37,880 nucleotides of DNA from an uncultured Alphaproteobacteria bacterium (GTDB lineage: Bacteria; Pseudomonadota; Alphaproteobacteria; HIMB59; GCA-002718135). Within the stretch, counting starts at the first letter, position 1, and each line of letters opens with the position of its first letter. Of the stretch, positions 8,334 through 15,588 are shown one piece after another. Location: NCBI GenBank assembly GCA_902614395.1, contig CACMKW010000012.1, positions 1 to 37,880 on the forward strand, read 5' to 3'. The notes under the pieces were generated by a model that was given only the letters and a program-made list of their open reading frames with translations, was not told where the DNA came from and made no database searches. Both the position numbers and the translations under genes were made by a program.

Positions 8334-9389
8334 ATGAGTAAACTAAATATTAAAAATTTAATCAAAAGTTTTCCTAGCATGGATAGACCAGCAGTTAATA
8401 ATGTAAATTTAGATATTGAAAGTGGAGAACTTGTTGCATTTCTTGGACCTTCAGGTTGTGGTAAAACAACTATTTTGAAAATGATCACAGGATTGTTTCA
8501 ACCTGATAGTGGAGATATTATTCTTGATGAGCAATCACTATTAAAAATTCCAACTGAAAAAAGAGGGGTAGTTATGGTTTTCCAAAATTATCTTTTGTTC
8601 CCTTATATGAATGTAAATGAAAATGTTGGATTTGCATTAAAAATGAAAGGTGTAGATAAAAATATAATAGATCAAAAAGTAAAAGAAATGTTAGAACTGG
8701 TAAAATTACCAGATATTGGATTAAGAAAGCCAAAACAGCTTTCTGGAGGTCAACAACAAAGAGTTGCGCTAGCCAGAGCATTGATATCTAATCCTAGAAT
8801 ATTGCTTCTAGATGAACCATTAAGTAATCTTGACGCGCATTTAAGAGATGAAATGCGAGATTTAATTGTGACTATTCAACAAAAATTAAAAGTAACAACA
8901 ATATTTGTAACACATGATCAAGAAGAAGCGGTTCTTCTAGCAGATAAGATAGCTTTAATTTTTGATGGCGAATTACAAAATTTTACTTCTCCAAAAAATT
9001 ATTATGAAAAACCAAAAAATATAAAAGCTGCAAAATTTTTTGGTGGAGTTAATTTTATTAATGCAAAGAAACATAATGATAATCTATCTACTAATATTGG
9101 AACAATTCATTACAAAGGTGAAAATTATACAGATTTAAACGAAGATAATATAATAACTATTAGACCCGAAAATATAAAGTTAAGTAAAAATAATGATTTC
9201 AATAATAATTCATTCAAAGGCCTAATTAAATCAGTTATATTTTCAGGAACTCATACTAGATACAAAATTATAGTAAACGATTTAGAATTAGAATGCTCAT
9301 TACAATCTGTAGGATTACAAGACATAAAAACAGATGATACAATTTATGTTCATTTACCCAGTGATAAAATATGGGCGATGAATGAATAA
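8334..9389 (+). CDS. ABC transporter ATP-binding protein, YnjD/PotA-like
   Basis: The 351-residue ATPase contains Walker A GPSGCGKT (38-45), a Q-loop at VFQNYLLFP, and the signature LSGGQQQRVALARAL beginning at 136. It also has Walker B ILLLDE (156-161), the D-loop SNLD and the switch histidine in FVTHDQEE (about H194). A C-terminal extension of about 110 residues reads IITIRPENIKL, typical of a TOBE regulatory/substrate-sensing domain in MalK/PotA-type importers. It energises uptake by the two upstream permeases. Its last codons overlap the arabinofuranosidase ATG by 8 bases, which ties import to intracellular glycoside cleavage. Confidence 0.93.
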   Translation: MSKLNIKNLIKSFPSMDRPAVNNVNLDIESGELVAFLGPSGCGKTTILKMITGLFQPDSGDIILDEQSLLKIPTEKRGVVMVFQNYLLFPYMNVNENVGFALKMKGVDKNIIDQKVKEMLELVKLPDIGLRKPKQLSGGQQQRVALARALISNPRILLLDEPLSNLDAHLRDEMRDLIVTIQQKLKVTTIFVTHDQEEAVLLADKIALIFDGELQNFTSPKNYYEKPKNIKAAKFFGGVNFINAKKHNDNLSTNIGTIHYKGENYTDLNEDNIITIRPENIKLSKNNDFNNNSFKGLIKSVIFSGTHTRYKIIVNDLELECSLQSVGLQDIKTDDTIYVHLPSDKIWAMNE

Positions 9390-11325
9390 AAATATTGCAA
9401 CAATTTCTTTTTCAAAAAATAATATACTATCAAGACTTTCAAAACATATGTTTGGAACTAATCTAGAACATATTGGAGATGCAATTTATAGAAATGGAAT
9501 TTGGGCAGAAGTAGTAGAAAATAGAAAATTTTGTGGTCCAGATAAATTAGTTTGGAACAATGGTTTAGAAAATGATCATTTAGATTTTGGCATTGTACAG
9601 CCTTGGAAAGGTTATAACGCTTCTGCAAAACATGTTATGTACGCACATTCTAACTCAGAATATATTGTAAAAGGTGAAGAGATTATTAGTAGATACGGGA
9701 GTGGCAAACAATCTCAACAAATTACTATTCGAGAAAAATCAAAAATACAAAGAGGTATTAAGCAAAAGATTAATATTATTGACTCAAAAGATGAATACGA
9801 ATTCAGTATTTATTTCAAAGGTGAAAATCAGAAAGTATTTATAAATATTGGAGAAATAAATTTTACATTTAAAGCAAATAAAAATTGGAAAAAAATTAAA
9901 AAAACATTTACTTTTAAAAAAAGTAATAGCCTAAAAACCCTATCTATCTCTATTAAGTCTGGAACAATTTTTATTGCAAACTGTTCATTAATGCCAAAAA
10001 ATACAATTTTTGGATTTAGAAAAGATATCACAGAAATGATTAAAGAATGGAAGCCAAGTTATATTCGTTGGCCTGGAGGGAATTTTCTTTCAGGTTATAA
10101 TTGGCAGAATGGAGTTGGAAAAAAAGATTATCGCCTTCCCTACTACGATCATGCTTGGTATCAATGGGAGTATAACGATGTAGGTACAGATGAATTTATG
10201 AAATGGTGTGAATATATCGGAAGCGAGCCAATGATTACCATCAATACTGGTGATGGTACTATTCAAGAAGCAAAAAATTGGATCGAATATATGATTGGAT
10301 CAATCAACACAAAATATGGAAAATTAAGATATAATAACGGTAGAAAAAATCCTTATAAATTAGAAACAATTTTTATAGGAAATGAAATGTTTGGGGGATG
10401 GCAAATTGGTCATACAGATCCAATTACTTATGCAAATAAATATAATGCTTTTGTAAAAGAGTTAAAAAAAATAAATAAAAAATTACGATTTATTGCGGTT
10501 GGTGCTTGTTCTGATCATTTTGGGCATTGGAATGAGTATGTATTAAAAAATATTAAAGAAAAAATTGATGAATTGAGTGTCCATTATTATTCTATAAGAA
10601 CCGAGAAAGATAAAAAACATCCAGATTATAAAATACGTTACATCCCAACAGTTGCTGCAGCAACAGAAGTTAGATTAATGTTAGATAGAACAATAAAAGA
10701 AATTAAAAAATATTCTAATAAAAATATTAAAATAGCATTTGATGAATGGAACACTTATGTGGAGGCAACTCCACCTTATTTTATTGAGAATTATAATATT
10801 GCTGATGCAATTTATGCTGCCTCACTCCTCAACGCATGTATAAATAGAGGAAATATAATTACCAACACTGGTATTTATCATTTGATAAATGTAATGGGTA
10901 ATTACCGAATAGAAAAAAAGAAAATTTGGAAAACTCCAACAACTCTTGTTTTAGAACTTTATACAAAATTTCATAAAGGTAAAATTTTAAAATCAGTTGT
11001 TAAATCTTCAAATTTTGTGTCTTTTAAATTAGGTAAACAGCCTGAATATAAAAATAATAAACTCATTGACTCTGCTGTAACAATGTATGGAAAAAATATA
11101 TGTATGTCTGTTGTTAATAAATCAAGTTCAGAAAAAATACGTTTAAAGATTCCACATCTAGAGAGAATATTTGAAAACTATTGTATTGAAGGATCTAATA
11201 AAGTTGACCTAAATACTTATGCAAATACTTCAAAAGTTAAGATCAAAAAAAATTCATTAAAAACAAGTAAAGGATTTTTAATACTACCACCGCACTCGAT
11301 AAGTGTTGTACTTTTTAATATATAA
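9382..11325 (+). CDS. Alpha-L-arabinofuranosidase, glycoside hydrolase family 51, cytoplasmic
   Basis: The 647-residue protein hydrolyses terminal alpha-L-arabinofuranosyl groups with retention. The N-terminus has MFGTNLEHIGDAIY (23-36), followed by a beta-rich insertion. The TIM barrel shows YIRWPGGNFLSGYNW (227-241), then the acid/base glutamate E335 in FIGNEMFGGW and the nucleophile glutamate E455 in FDEWNTYVEA. A C-terminal beta-sandwich ends in LPPHSISVVLFNI, typical of GH51. There is no signal peptide, so cleavage occurs after uptake. The ATG lies inside the end of the ATPase gene (8-base overlap). The product, L-arabinose, would suit the isomerase that heads this operon. Activity on other pentofuranosides is possible. 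Confidence 0.9.
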   Translation: MNKNIATISFSKNNILSRLSKHMFGTNLEHIGDAIYRNGIWAEVVENRKFCGPDKLVWNNGLENDHLDFGIVQPWKGYNASAKHVMYAHSNSEYIVKGEEIISRYGSGKQSQQITIREKSKIQRGIKQKINIIDSKDEYEFSIYFKGENQKVFINIGEINFTFKANKNWKKIKKTFTFKKSNSLKTLSISIKSGTIFIANCSLMPKNTIFGFRKDITEMIKEWKPSYIRWPGGNFLSGYNWQNGVGKKDYRLPYYDHAWYQWEYNDVGTDEFMKWCEYIGSEPMITINTGDGTIQEAKNWIEYMIGSINTKYGKLRYNNGRKNPYKLETIFIGNEMFGGWQIGHTDPITYANKYNAFVKELKKINKKLRFIAVGACSDHFGHWNEYVLKNIKEKIDELSVHYYSIRTEKDKKHPDYKIRYIPTVAAATEVRLMLDRTIKEIKKYSNKNIKIAFDEWNTYVEATPPYFIENYNIADAIYAASLLNACINRGNIITNTGIYHLINVMGNYRIEKKKIWKTPTTLVLELYTKFHKGKILKSVVKSSNFVSFKLGKQPEYKNNKLIDSAVTMYGKNICMSVVNKSSSEKIRLKIPHLERIFENYCIEGSNKVDLNTYANTSKVKIKKNSLKTSKGFLILPPHSISVVLFNI

Positions 11326-11406
11326 CCTACGTTTTTTTATTAAATTTAAGAGCTTAAAAGAGAATTAAGGTGATTGAAATAAAGATTTTAATGACTACTT
11401 ATTCAC

Positions 11407-11985
11407 ATGATGGATAGTTATTTAGAATCAATAATTAAAAGAGATCCTGCAGCTAGAAGTAAACTAAGCATTATATTAACTTATCCTGGTGTAAAATCTG
11501 TATTTTTTCATAAAATATCAAATCAATTATGGAATTTAAATTTGTACACTCTTGCAAGAATAATATCTCAATTTAGTCGTTTCTTAACTGGAATTGAAAT
11601 TCACCCAGCTGCAAAGATAGGTAAAAATCTTTTTATAGATCACGGGATGGGAACTGTAATTGGAGAAACAAGTGAAATTGGTGATAATGTTACACTTTAT
11701 CATGGCGTAACATTAGGAGGTATCAGTCCTGCTGAAAATTCAAAAGATCAAAGAGATACAAAAAGACACCCAACAATTGAGGATAATGTAATTATAGGTT
11801 GTGGTGCAAGTATTCTTGGCCCAATTAATATTGGAAGTTGTGCAAGAGTCGGAGCTAATACAGTAGTATTAAAAGATGTTCCTCCTTATGCAACAATGGT
11901 AGGTAATCCTGTAAAAAACATTAATATTAATAAAGATACATCATTTAATCCTTATGGTGTAAGAGATATTGATGATAACAAATAA
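11407..11985 (+). CDS. cysE: Serine O-acetyltransferase
   Basis: The 192-residue protein forms O-acetylserine from serine and acetyl-CoA, the first step of cysteine synthesis. RDPAA and a YPG motif lie in the N-terminal helical part. The left-handed beta-helix of hexapeptide repeats follows, with [20 protein letters not shown] and then [14 protein letters not shown], and ends with the acetyl-CoA-binding turn and NPVKNI. It is shorter than E. coli CysE (273 residues), mainly at the N-terminus, as in many bacteria. It begins at two adjacent ATGs without a clear Shine-Dalgarno, and its last 14 bases overlap the cysteine synthase gene, its metabolic partner. Confidence 0.92.
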   Translation: MMDSYLESIIKRDPAARSKLSIILTYPGVKSVFFHKISNQLWNLNLYTLARIISQFSRFLTGIEIHPAAKIGKNLFIDHGMGTVIGETSEIGDNVTLYHGVTLGGISPAENSKDQRDTKRHPTIEDNVIIGCGASILGPINIGSCARVGANTVVLKDVPPYATMVGNPVKNININKDTSFNPYGVRDIDDNK

Positions 11986-12970
11986 TGTTACTGAATTAAT
12001 TGGTAAAACTCCTTTAATAAAATTAAAATACCCATCAGAAATTTCAGGTTGCGAAATATATGGTAAGGCTGAATTTATGAATCCAGCTGGTTCAGTAAAA
12101 GATAGAACAGCACTTGGTATCATAGAAGATGCAGAAGATAAAAAATTATTGGAACCAGGTGGAACTGTTGTTGAGGGTACTTTTGGAAACACTGGGATAG
12201 GCTTAGCATTAGTTTGTAATGCGAAAAATTATAATCTAGAAATAGTAATGCCTAACATAACCGTGCAATCTAAAAGAGACATACTAAAAAATATGGGGGC
12301 AAAACTTCATTTAGTTGACGCAAAACCATATTCTGATCCTGGAAATTATCAAAAAGTCTCAAAACAATTAGCTAAAGATATTGAAAAACAAACAGGTAAG
12401 AAAACTTTTTGGGCTGGTCAGTTTGAAAATTTAGCAAATTACAAGTTTCATGAAAAAACAACATCTGCAGAAATATTTAAACAAACAGATGGAAAAATAG
12501 ATGGTTTCACATGTGCAATTGGAACTGGAGGAACATTAACTGGTGTTAGTGTTGGTCTAAAATCAAAAAATAAAGCAATTATTATCGCTTGTACAGACTC
12601 ACAAGGATCATCAATGTTTAATTATTTTACTAATGGTAAACCAGAAAAAAAAGGTGAAGAATCAATAACAGAAGGCATCGGACAGGCTAGAGTAACAAAA
12701 AATCTAGAAAATTGTAATGTGGATCAATCATTTTATGTTTCTGATCAAGAATGTATGGAAATGCTATTTAAAGTTATGAAAACAGATGGATTATTTCTAG
12801 GATTAAGTTCTGGGGTAAATATATGTGGTGCAGTAAAATTGGCAAAATCAATGGGTACGGGTAAAAAAATAGTAACGATACTTTGTGATGATGCAAATAA
12901 ATATTATGATAAAATGTTTAATAAAGAATACTTATTATCCAGAAATTTACCTTATGCTGATTGGATGTAA
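11972..12970 (+). CDS. cysK: Cysteine synthase A (O-acetylserine sulfhydrylase), long alphaproteobacterial type
   Basis: The 332-residue PLP enzyme converts O-acetylserine and sulfide to cysteine. The PLP lysine is in NPAGSVKDR (about K43). The substrate loop reads [12 protein letters not shown] (68-79), where F replaces the usual S or A. GTGGTLTG, near 185, is the phosphate-binding loop, and [15 protein letters not shown] with the C-terminus NLPYADWM matches the longer cysteine synthase form common in alphaproteobacteria. I start it at ATG 11972 rather than the in-frame TTG at 11969. It is embedded between cysE and a cystathionine enzyme, overlapping the former. A cystathionine beta-synthase-like activity with homocysteine is an alternative. 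Confidence 0.85.
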   Translation: MITNNVTELIGKTPLIKLKYPSEISGCEIYGKAEFMNPAGSVKDRTALGIIEDAEDKKLLEPGGTVVEGTFGNTGIGLALVCNAKNYNLEIVMPNITVQSKRDILKNMGAKLHLVDAKPYSDPGNYQKVSKQLAKDIEKQTGKKTFWAGQFENLANYKFHEKTTSAEIFKQTDGKIDGFTCAIGTGGTLTGVSVGLKSKNKAIIIACTDSQGSSMFNYFTNGKPEKKGEESITEGIGQARVTKNLENCNVDQSFYVSDQECMEMLFKVMKTDGLFLGLSSGVNICGAVKLAKSMGTGKKIVTILCDDANKYYDKMFNKEYLLSRNLPYADWM

Positions 12971-12972
12971 TT

Positions 12973-14133
12973 ATGAATACTAAAGATAAAAAATTTAATT
13001 CTAAAGTAATTCATTCAGGTCATGGCGCTGATGAAACTACAGGTGCAGTAATGCCCCCTATTCATCTTTCATCAACTTTCAAGCAAAATTCTCCTGGGGA
13101 CTTTACTTATGAATATGCAAGAACAGGAAACCCAACAAGAGATATATTAGAAAAGTTGTTAGTTGAATTAGAAGATGGTAAATTTGCTTATGCTTTCAGC
13201 TCAGGTATGGCTGCAATTTCTGCTTTATCAGATGCTTTAGGTAAAAATTATTCAATTATTTGTAGCGATGATGTTTATGGTGGAACAAGAAGAATTTTTG
13301 ATAAAATTAAAACAGTAAATCAAGATGTGGAAGTAACATATACCGATCTTAGTAAAGAAAATAATTGGCAAGGTCACCTAAAAGAAAACACAAAAATGAT
13401 TTGGGTTGAGACACCCTCTAACCCATTATTAAAAATTATAGATATAAAAAAAATTAGAGAAAGCCTTAAGGATGATAATATTATTGTTGTTTGTGATAAT
13501 ACTTTTGCATCACCCTACAATCAGCAACCATTAAACAATGGAGCTGATGTTATTATACATTCGTCAACTAAATACCTTGGTGGGCATTCTGACATAATTG
13601 GTGGCGCATTAATTATAAATGATAATAAAATTTTAGCTGATAAAATTAAATATATTCAAAATGCAGTTGGTGCTGTTCCCAGCCCCTTCGATTGTTATTT
13701 ACTTATTCGATCAATTAAGACACTTGCTGTAAGAATGGAGAGACACAATAATAACGCCTTAGAGATTGCTAATTATTTATTAAAACATCCTAAAATTAAA
13801 AACGTTTTTTATCCTGGATTGAAAAATAACCCTAGTTATGAAATTGCAAAAAAGCAAATGACTGGATTTGGAGGAATATTATCAATTGAATTAATGGGTA
13901 ATATTAGTTCAACAAAAAAATTTCTTGAAACAATTCAAATATTTACTCTGGCTGAAAGTTTGGGTGGAGTTGAAAGTTTAATTGAGCATCCAGCTATAAT
14001 GACACATGCATCAATAGATAAAAAAATTAGAGATGAATTAGGAATTTCTGATACCTTAATCAGACTTTCAATTGGCATTGAAGATATTTTAGACTTAAAG
14101 AAGTCCTTAGATGATGCTCTAAAAAATATTTAA
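12973..14133 (+). CDS. Cystathionine gamma-lyase/gamma-synthase family PLP enzyme
   Basis: The 386-residue member of the Cys/Met metabolism PLP family has the Schiff-base lysine K200 in HSSTKYLGGHSD. Tetramer-interface residues are seen in YEYARTGNPTR (46-56), and AFSSGMAAIS (74-83) binds the phosphate. The C-terminal SLGGVESLIEHPAIMTHA segment is shared by cystathionine gamma-lyase, gamma-synthase and methionine gamma-lyase, so the reaction cannot be fixed by eye. The start is taken at ATG 12973, two bases after the cysteine synthase stop, rather than the upstream in-frame TTG at 12961. With cysE and a cysteine synthase it would interconvert cysteine and homocysteine by transsulfuration. Its stop overlaps the convergent MazG-like gene. 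Confidence 0.85.
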   Translation: MNTKDKKFNSKVIHSGHGADETTGAVMPPIHLSSTFKQNSPGDFTYEYARTGNPTRDILEKLLVELEDGKFAYAFSSGMAAISALSDALGKNYSIICSDDVYGGTRRIFDKIKTVNQDVEVTYTDLSKENNWQGHLKENTKMIWVETPSNPLLKIIDIKKIRESLKDDNIIVVCDNTFASPYNQQPLNNGADVIIHSSTKYLGGHSDIIGGALIINDNKILADKIKYIQNAVGAVPSPFDCYLLIRSIKTLAVRMERHNNNALEIANYLLKHPKIKNVFYPGLKNNPSYEIAKKQMTGFGGILSIELMGNISSTKKFLETIQIFTLAESLGGVESLIEHPAIMTHASIDKKIRDELGISDTLIRLSIGIEDILDLKKSLDDALKNI

Positions 14134-14498
14134 ATTATTTTTTTCAAATCTGGAGGTGAATAATTAGGACCCTTCATCACTTTACCAAATTCATTATAAA
14201 TTGGTTTACCTTCCTCTGAAAGTTTACTCATATTACTACGATGAACTTCGTTAAAACATTTATCTAGATCTATACCAAAAGCAGCGCCTGCTCCGTATGT
14301 TACTACTAAAATATCAGTTAATGCATCAGCAACTTCAACGATGTCATTATCATTAATTGCATCTTTTAATTCATTAAATTCTTCATCAATCAATTTTTTT
14401 CTTAATTCAACAATTTTATTTTCTGGAAATTCAGCACTAGTTTTTACTTCTTGCCCAAAAGTTGTCATAAATTCTTTTACTTTTTCAAAATTTGTCAT
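14130..14498 (-). CDS. MazG-like nucleotide pyrophosphohydrolase (phosphoribosyl-ATP pyrophosphatase-like)
   Basis: The 122-residue all-alpha protein has the metal-binding EExxE motif at 39-43 (DEEFNEL) and ExxD at 55-58 (EVADALTD), diagnostic of the MazG/PRA-PH superfamily, which hydrolyses nucleoside triphosphates to monophosphates and pyrophosphate. Start choice: ATG 14498 is preceded by GGGAGAA on the minus strand, so the in-frame TTG at 14510 is unlikely. The C-terminal GKVMKGPNYSPPDL resembles single-domain house-cleaning members rather than HisE. Its stop shares TTAA with the convergent cystathionine enzyme gene. The substrate is unknown. Confidence 0.78.
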   Translation of the reverse strand: MTNFEKVKEFMTTFGQEVKTSAEFPENKIVELRKKLIDEEFNELKDAINDNDIVEVADALTDILVVTYGAGAAFGIDLDKCFNEVHRSNMSKLSEEGKPIYNEFGKVMKGPNYSPPDLKKII

Positions 14499-14516
14499 TT
14501 TTTCTCCCAATAATAT

Positions 14517-15545
14517 TTATTTATAAAAAATATCGTTGTAAGTCACAACTATAAAGAGAAAAGATATTATTGTTATCCCCACAGCCAAATAAACTCTTGT
14601 AATAAACTCAGGAAGAGAGTTTGAAAAAATTCTTCTAATAATAAAATACATTATATGACCACCATCTAAAAGCGGAATAGGAAGCAAATTAAATAACCCC
14701 ACAAATAAAGAAATAATAATAAATAAAAATAGAACTCCTCTAACCCGATCTAGCATCATTTGATCTGCATTTTTAACGATCCCTATTGGTCCAGCTAACT
14801 GATCTCCTAATGTATTTTCTTTATAAGATTGTTGAAGAAATGTAAAAGAAGCAACATAATATGTTGGTATAAATAAAGATGAGTTTTTAATTGAATCAAT
14901 TAAATTATACTTATCAATAATAGGATTTTGAGGTGAAGATATTCCTATAATATACCTATTTAATTCTTCATTAAATTTTAGATCAAAATTTTTTTCAATT
15001 ATCTGATTATTTCTTTCTATTAAGATATTTATACTTTGGTTATTTGCAATTGCTTTTGGGATATCAGAAAACTCTTTAATACTAATATTATTTATTTCAA
15101 GTATTCTATCTCCTTCTCTAAGATCATTTTCAAATGCTGATGAATTTTCGCTAACTGATCCAATAATCGGCATTAAACTAACAATTCCAAAAAAGAAAAA
15201 TATGCAGAAAAGAGCAAACCACGCACTAAGAATATTAAAAATACTTCCTGCTAAAAGTACTAATATCTTTTGAAAAAGTGTAAGGGATTGAAAGGATCCT
15301 TGTTCATCGTTAGGGTTTGGAGAAAATATATTATCAAGACCTTTGATTTTTACATATCCACCCAATGGAATGGGAGATAATTTCCATGTAGTGCCATTTC
15401 TATCTGTATATTTTAAAAGTGGCTTACCAAATCCAATTGAAAAATCAGTAACTTCTGCTTTAAACAATCTCGCAACTATATAATGACCATACTCATGTAT
15501 TGCGACCAAAACTAAAAAAACTAAAATAAGATTAATATAAATCAT
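14517..15545 (-). CDS. rseP: Site-2 intramembrane zinc metalloprotease, RseP family
   Basis: The 342-residue inner-membrane protease shows HEYGH at 17-21 in the first membrane helix, PIPLGGYVKIKG (the membrane-reentrant loop) and one PDZ domain (about 115-200). The late NLLPIPLLDGGH motif, near residue 290-300, brings in the third zinc ligand, Asp. The family cleaves anti-sigma factors and remnant signal peptides within the membrane. At 342 residues it has room for only one PDZ domain; E. coli RseP (450) has two. In many proteobacteria rseP sits with dxr, bamA and lpxD; here it follows gcvP by 43 bases, so it may be co-transcribed with the glycine cleavage genes. Confidence 0.93.
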   Translation of the reverse strand: MIYINLILVFLVLVAIHEYGHYIVARLFKAEVTDFSIGFGKPLLKYTDRNGTTWKLSPIPLGGYVKIKGLDNIFSPNPNDEQGSFQSLTLFQKILVLLAGSIFNILSAWFALFCIFFFFGIVSLMPIIGSVSENSSAFENDLREGDRILEINNISIKEFSDIPKAIANNQSINILIERNNQIIEKNFDLKFNEELNRYIIGISSPQNPIIDKYNLIDSIKNSSLFIPTYYVASFTFLQQSYKENTLGDQLAGPIGIVKNADQMMLDRVRGVLFLFIIISLFVGLFNLLPIPLLDGGHIMYFIIRRIFSNSLPEFITRVYLAVGITIISFLFIVVTYNDIFYK

Positions 15546-15588
15546 ACTTATTATAAAATTAATGTTTTAAATAATTGATAAATAGTAA

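Noticed and set aside
1-11325. The sugar locus as a recently transferred island.
   Set aside because: Its AT content and codon habits look like the surrounding core genes, and no integrase, tRNA or flanking repeat is visible, so recent transfer is not supported.
11326-11406. A terminator after the arabinofuranosidase gene, from the T-run near 11334-11339.
   Set aside because: No stable stem precedes the T-run; the only nearby pairing is a 4-bp stem inside the end of the coding region.
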